The notes beneath the pieces are model-generated. The model did not search any database. It was not told where the DNA came from and worked only from the letters and a program-made list of their open reading frames with translations. A program made the translations under genes and the position numbers. Shown one piece after another: positions 30,796-64,000 of a stretch of 64,000 nucleotides of DNA (position 1 is the first letter of the stretch; every line of letters starts with the position of its first letter). Source of the DNA: Ridgeia piscesae. Lineage: Eukaryota > Annelida > Polychaeta > Sabellida > Siboglinidae. The DNA lies in NCBI GenBank assembly GCA_025642075.2, contig JAODUO010000037.1:988501-1052500 (forward strand), given 5' to 3'.

Positions 30796-30900
30796 ACCGC
30801 GTTTGGGGGGGGGGCCCCCCCCCCCTTTCGGGGAAAGGCCGCCGGCGTTTTGGGACCAAAAACCCGCCCAACCCTTTTTGGAAACGAAAAACAAAAACAA
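30796..30900. other. Homopolymer-stretched GC block, possible sequencing or assembly artefact
   Basis: Runs of 9-10 G, 12-13 C, then CTTTCGGGGAAAGGCC and repeated homopolymers of 3-5 bases (GGG, AAAA, CCC, TTTTT, AAAAC). The run-length pattern is unlike anything else in the window and is followed at once by a long (TA)n tract. Confidence 0.5.
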
Positions 30901-30960
30901 AAGTGACGTCATAACGACGCGGCTCGTTTGACTCGTTTGACAAATAACTTTGCTGAAAGG

Positions 30961-30961
<1 letters not shown>

Positions 30962-31038
<77 letters not shown>
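30962..31038. repeat. (TA)n microsatellite
   Basis: Pure TA tract. The sequence from 31040 to 31950 shows nothing I recognise. Confidence 0.92.
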
Positions 31039-31953
31039 GTCTAACAACACCCGTTGTATTATACCATAAATGTTTTGTGTTTCGCTGCACATTGATGATT
31101 TTACATTTATCGCGAGTGTACAGAAACGTCACCCAGATAGTTTATAACGCCCGGAAAAATGTAAACGCTACAGCGTCAAAAAAAAAACAATCGCCTGAGT
31201 AAGTCAGGGCAGAGTTTTAGCTAGGCAGAGTTGAGGGGCAATAAAGTGCTGCCACCTCACGGAGTCTGGGTAATCGACGCAATGCTAGCTCTGGTTATGA
31301 GGCGCATAGAGTCGCGGTAAATGCCAAATTGTACGTAGAGGCGCTTGGTTTGTTGACAAATCGTAACACTATCTTTGTTATACTTCTGTGGTCAATAATC
31401 TATCTAAAGGGCACAGAGAAATGCATCAGTAGAAAAGGTATCCGTACGACATATATACAGAACGTTCAAGAAATCATCTCCAATAGCTTGGGACTAGAGC
31501 ACTGACTGAGTAGAGACGAAATCCCCGTTTCCATGGACTCGGGCAAACGCCCAAGGGAGCAAGGGTTGTTAGGGATGACTTGGTGTCATTAGACAGGGCC
31601 CATGTGTCAGGTTTTGATCGGGATGTTCCTACTTTTAGGACTGATATACAGGTACCCGCATTAAACGTGTCTTATTAAATAATTACTAATGATTCATGCA
31701 GTGCCAATGGTACTAATGACGGCTGAACATGATTAACGATAATACAAGACGTAAGACGATGTTCATTATTTCCTGGAACAGTGTCGGAACATTTGGCGCA
31801 TACCCCAACATGAGGCCGATATTTCATTATATATTGTTAGATATGTATTTACGTAATACACAAATCAGCCGATAAGAATATTTGACAGCTAAGTGAACGA
31901 AGTCACAAAAATGCAACTTTTTAATGCACATATATTTGCACATACAAATATAC

Positions 31954-32062
31954 ATAAATGTTAAAATTATATTATTGTATTACAACGTTTTATAATTAAT
32001 AAAAATATACGTAAATGTTAAAATTTTATTATTGTATTACAACGTTTTATAATTAATAAAAA
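31954..32062. repeat. Tandem duplication, two ~54-bp copies
   Basis: The block AAATGTTAAAATT ... TTATAATTAATAAAAA occurs twice in direct succession with only a few differences. Confidence 0.85.
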
Positions 32063-32485
32063 AAATTGCAATCACCACACTAGCCAGTCCTCGTTAATAT
32101 TCGTGAATTTATGACACACTTGATCCGTCTGCAAAATGGCTGTTATTTCTTACCAGACTTAAATAAATAAAGTTATGCATACGTACAATCACTTTGAATG
32201 ACTTTTTATCATGTGGCTTAAGCAAACTGAATCTCTTGCTCTAGTGATTTGTAACATACTCACTCCGTAATAATAATAATAAACATTATTTATTCATGAT
32301 AACCTTATAAAATGTACATCTTATCTTCCTAATGATCGTGAACTGTAAATACACTAAACACTTGACTACCTAATAAATTGAGTAATGCATTAAAATGTAG
32401 TGAATAAATAAAACAAACTAAAAATAAATAATAGAATAAATAAAATAAAACATTTAGTAAAAATGTTCATTGCATTATGCATAGA

Positions 32486-32508
32486 GAAAGAGAGAGAGAG
32501 AGAGAGAT
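32486..32508. repeat. (GA)n microsatellite
   Basis: AGAGAG run just beyond the LINE 3' side. Confidence 0.85.
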
Positions 32509-32559
32509 GTTGGTCCATGTACTTAGGACATACAAGTCCCCTCTTACATATGACCGGGT

Positions 32560-34040
32560 TGTTCTGGTCGAAATGTTCGAGTCCAATTTGTACAATGCAC
32601 ACATATAGTCTCGAGCCAACCCATTCACTACTTTGTATACCTACTGTGACTGTATGTATTTCATGCATCCAGTTTAATTGTTTCAACAGTAGACCACTTG
32701 GAGCCCTCTATTCAGAGTTTGTTTTTATTCTGGCAGCACTTTGTAGTTTGCAAATGCGCTCTGATGAGTTTGCATTGCCCCAGAGTGTGCTGCAGTGGTC
32801 CATGTGTGGTAGAGTGTAGAACATTTTCCTTACTTGATATGGAAGGTATTTTTGTATCTTGCACAGAAGTGCGAGTCTTCCGGCAATCGTGTTGTGTGTT
32901 TTGTATATGGGCATTCCAGGTGAGGAAAGTATCCACTTGAAGCCCATGTAGCCTCTTACTTTCGACCACTTGGAGTTTGTCTTCCTTGATGCATATATTG
33001 ATATCCTTTTTGTCAAGGTGTTGCCACTTTTGCCGGTTCATGATGATCATGATTTTCGTTTTTTCAGCATTGATGACCATCCTATTTTTGTTACACAAAT
33101 TGGAGATTTCCTGTAAGTCGTAGTTTAGCTTCAGTTCAATTTCCTGTACATTCTTGCCACAGCCACTGATGGTGGAATCGTCAGCTTACATGTCCACATT
33201 GCTTATGGTTTTTGTGCTTATGGACATGTCGTTCATGAACACAATAAAAAACAGTGGTCACCAAATAGAGCCTTGAGATACTCCCGTTGTTATTTCAGAC
33301 TGCTCCGATTCTTTGCCCTTGAACAAAACAAACTGTTTGTGCTCTGACAGATATAACAAGAACCATCACATCGATTGATATATGGCCAATTTCTCCAGTA
33401 AAACTGTGTAGTTCACAAGATCAAAACCTCTACGCAGATCTAACAGCACTTGTAACCCCATTCAGCTGTCACCCACTAATGCACCACATAGTTCAGTGCT
33501 GTCTTGCATGAGTGCTTAGCATGGAAACCTGATTGACCATCATGCAGCTTGTTGTGAGGCATGAGATAGGTATAGAGGCTGTCATATACATGTCTCTCCA
33601 ATATCTTGCTCAGAGCACACAAGACTGATATCGGACGATAATTGCCCTTGTTTTCAGTAGGCCCCTTATTGTGTATCGGGGTAATTGAGGTAATTTTCGA
33701 GTGTTGTAATGGACACTGACGGCAGGCACCATCCCTTATGATACATGGCGTTCTTGTTACATCCTGTGGACACATTTCACACAGATGCGCCCACAGTTGC
33801 CGTGGATTTCTGGTGTTCTATTCAATGACACGTTGGTAGAAGGATATTTTTGCTGTCTGGATCATATTGGTCACCTTGTTTCGCCACACTTTATAGTTCT
33901 CCCACCTCCCTTGCAACTTGTGTCTCTCTCTCTCTTGCATGGCGACAACGATGTCTCCTGTGAGCCAGTCTGGCTGTTGTTTGCACTTGACGTATGACTG
34001 GCGCACAGGTTGTATGTGTTTCACACACACCAACAAAGCA
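32560..34040 (-). mobile_element. 5'-truncated non-LTR (CR1/jockey-like) retrotransposon, pseudogenised
   Basis: Reading the minus strand: an endonuclease-RT linker (KQQPDWLTGDIVVAMQERER), the RT entry NYRPISVLCALSKILERHVY, GFHAKHSCKTALNYV, then ADDSTISGCGKN with the first residue of the catalytic Y/F-A-D-D motif replaced by a stop codon (TAA at 33188-33186), then INAEKTKIMIIM and the C-terminal segment FYTLPHMDHCSTLWGN ... LLLKQLNWM. Multiple frameshifts. The endonuclease domain is missing, so the copy is 5'-truncated, as is usual for LINEs. It lies 120-150 bases upstream of the BROMI first coding exon, in the opposite orientation. Confidence 0.85.
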
Positions 34041-34158
34041 CAACATTTTAATGTACTAATTATTTGCCTGTATATTTACTATTGTATATTAAAGTACCAT
34101 AGAGCACTGTGTGATTGTGGCGCTATATAAATATCGTATTTTATTTATTATTATTAGC
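34041..34158 (+). mobile_element. Retroelement 3' tail directly upstream of BROMI exon 1
   Basis: Ends GGCGCTATATAAATATCG and then a TTATTTATTATTATTAG tail, the typical end of CR1/L2-like elements and of SINEs that share their tails. The T-rich tail provides the tract of the acceptor used by the first coding exon. Confidence 0.5.
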
Positions 34159-34191
34159 AGAAACCGGTGACAGAGTGGGAAGGCAGCAGTG

Positions 34192-62697
<28,506 letters not shown>

Positions 62698-62764
62698 GTC
62701 AGTAGTACGCTTCTGTCTGTGCATCCAGGTGCCACACATTTTGACCAGGTGGTTTGACCTTTGT

Positions 62765-64000
62765 GATACTGCTACCTTTGTGGTCGTTCATGAACCTCAT
62801 GACACTGGTGTCTTTGTAGTCGTTCATCAACCTCGTGACACTGGTGTCTTTGTAGTCGTTCATCAACCTCATGACACTGCTGTCTTTGTAGTCGTTCATC
62901 AACCTCATGACACTGCTGTCTTTGTAGTCATTCATCAACCTCATGACACTGCTGTCTTTGTAGTTGTTCATCAACCTCATGACACTGCTGTCTTTGTAGT
63001 CATTCATCAACCTCATGACACTGCTGTCTTTGTAGTTGTTCATCAACCTCATGACACTGCTGTCTTTGTAGTCATTCATCAACCTCATGACACTGCTGTC
63101 TTTGTAGTCGTTCATCAACCTCATGACACTGCTGTCTTTGTAGTCGTTCATCAACCTCATGACACTGCTGTCTTTGTAGTCATTCATCAACCTCATGACA
63201 CTGCTGTCTTTGTAGTTGTTCATCAACCTCATGACACTGCTGTCTTTGTAGTCATTCATCAACCTCATGACACTGCTGTCTTTGTAGTCGTTCATCAACC
63301 TCATGAGACTGCTGTCTTTGTAGTCGTTCATCAACCTCATGACACTGCTGTCTTTGTAGTCATTCATCAACCTCATGACACTGCTGTCTTTGTAGTCATT
63401 CATCAACCTCATGACACTGCTGTCTTTGTAGTTGTTCATCAACCTCATGACACTGCTGTCTTTGTAGTCATTCATCAACCTCATGACACTGCTGTCTTTG
63501 TAGTCGTTCATCAACCTCATGACACTGCTGTCTTTGTAGTCGTTCATCAACCTCATGACACTGCTGTCTTTGTAGTCATTCATCAACCTCATGACACTGC
63601 TGTCTTTGTAGTTGTTCATCAACCTCATGGCACTGCTGTCTTTGTAGTTGTTCATCAACCTCGTGACACTGGTGTCTTTGTAGTCATTCATCAACCTCGT
63701 GACACTGCTGTCTTTGTAGTCGTTCATCAACCTCGTGACACTGGTGTCTTTGTAGTCGTTCATCAACCTCATGACACTGGTGTCTTTGTAGTCGTTCATC
63801 AACCTCATGACACTGGTGTCTTTGTAGTTGTTCATCAACCTTGTGACACTGGTGTCTTTGTAGTCGTTCATCAACCTCATGACACTGGTGTCTTTGTAGT
63901 CGTTCATCAACCTTGTGACACTGCTGTCTTTGTAGTCATTCATCAACCTCGTGACACTGGTGTCTTTGTAGTCGTTCATCAACCTTGTGACACTGGTGTC
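62765..64000. repeat. 36-bp minisatellite F, ~34 copies, continuing past the right edge
   Basis: The unit reads GTCGTTCATCAACCTCATGA then CACTGCTGTCTTTGTA. Because 36 is a multiple of three, the minus strand stays open and encodes a 12-residue repeat (MNDYKDSSVMRL) for 427 codons. It is in BROMI intron 20. It starts about 70 bases after the donor and does not copy it. Confidence 0.95.

Noticed and set aside
62699..63982. 427-codon minus-strand ORF with a 12-residue repeat
   Set aside because: A 36-bp tandem repeat without stops, antisense and intronic; the frame is kept only because 36 is a multiple of three.

Overview
The window is metazoan genomic DNA: intron-rich, AT-rich overall and crowded with micro- and minisatellites. 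It is most likely from a marine invertebrate, and a lophotrochozoan such as a mollusc would fit. That placement is inferred from the protein families, the tRNA-derived SINEs and CR1/L2-like LINEs, and the repeat content; no marker pins the species. Every splice junction was checked by hand for GT/AG and reading phase, and all the exons of both main genes chain in frame.

Left part (558-18468, minus strand): the 5' portion of a giant cadherin-superfamily gene. Seventeen coding exons give about 1,651 residues: a signal peptide and about 15 extracellular cadherin (EC) repeats. The gene runs off the left edge before any transmembrane segment. Many EC linkers lack the canonical DxNDN calcium motif. 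The introns hold a LINE fragment, a decayed SINE and several tandem arrays (21 bp, 40 bp, and a long ~45/90 bp array).

Middle (18469-34160): the divergent intergenic region between the two genes. It holds a possible non-coding first exon for the cadherin gene (donor at 26417), a CpG-rich promoter-like segment with an open frame and a poly(A) signal (28240-29515), SINE and LINE remnants including a pseudogenised non-LTR reverse transcriptase (32560-34040, minus), hairpins, and one block that looks like a sequencing artefact (30800-30900).

Right part (34192-62697, plus strand): the first 20 coding exons (796 residues) of TBC1D32/BROMI (broad-minded), a ciliary and Hedgehog-pathway protein. The C-terminal TBC-like domain lies beyond the right edge.

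The most unusual observation is in this gene. Four separate exons (1, 5, 14 and 17) end in minisatellites whose repeat unit is the exon's own 3' end plus its 5' splice site. This gives about 15, 25, 72 and 24 tandem copies of an authentic exon|GT junction. Two further intronic arrays are also built from signal-like units: a 4.85-kb, ~131-copy array of near-ideal 3' splice sites (polypyrimidine tract plus CAG), and a 30-copy array in which most units carry a perfect CRE palindrome (TGACGTCA). A 425-bp foldback element sits in intron 1. The gene therefore carries hundreds of decoy splice or binding signals, and array birth appears coupled to splice junctions.
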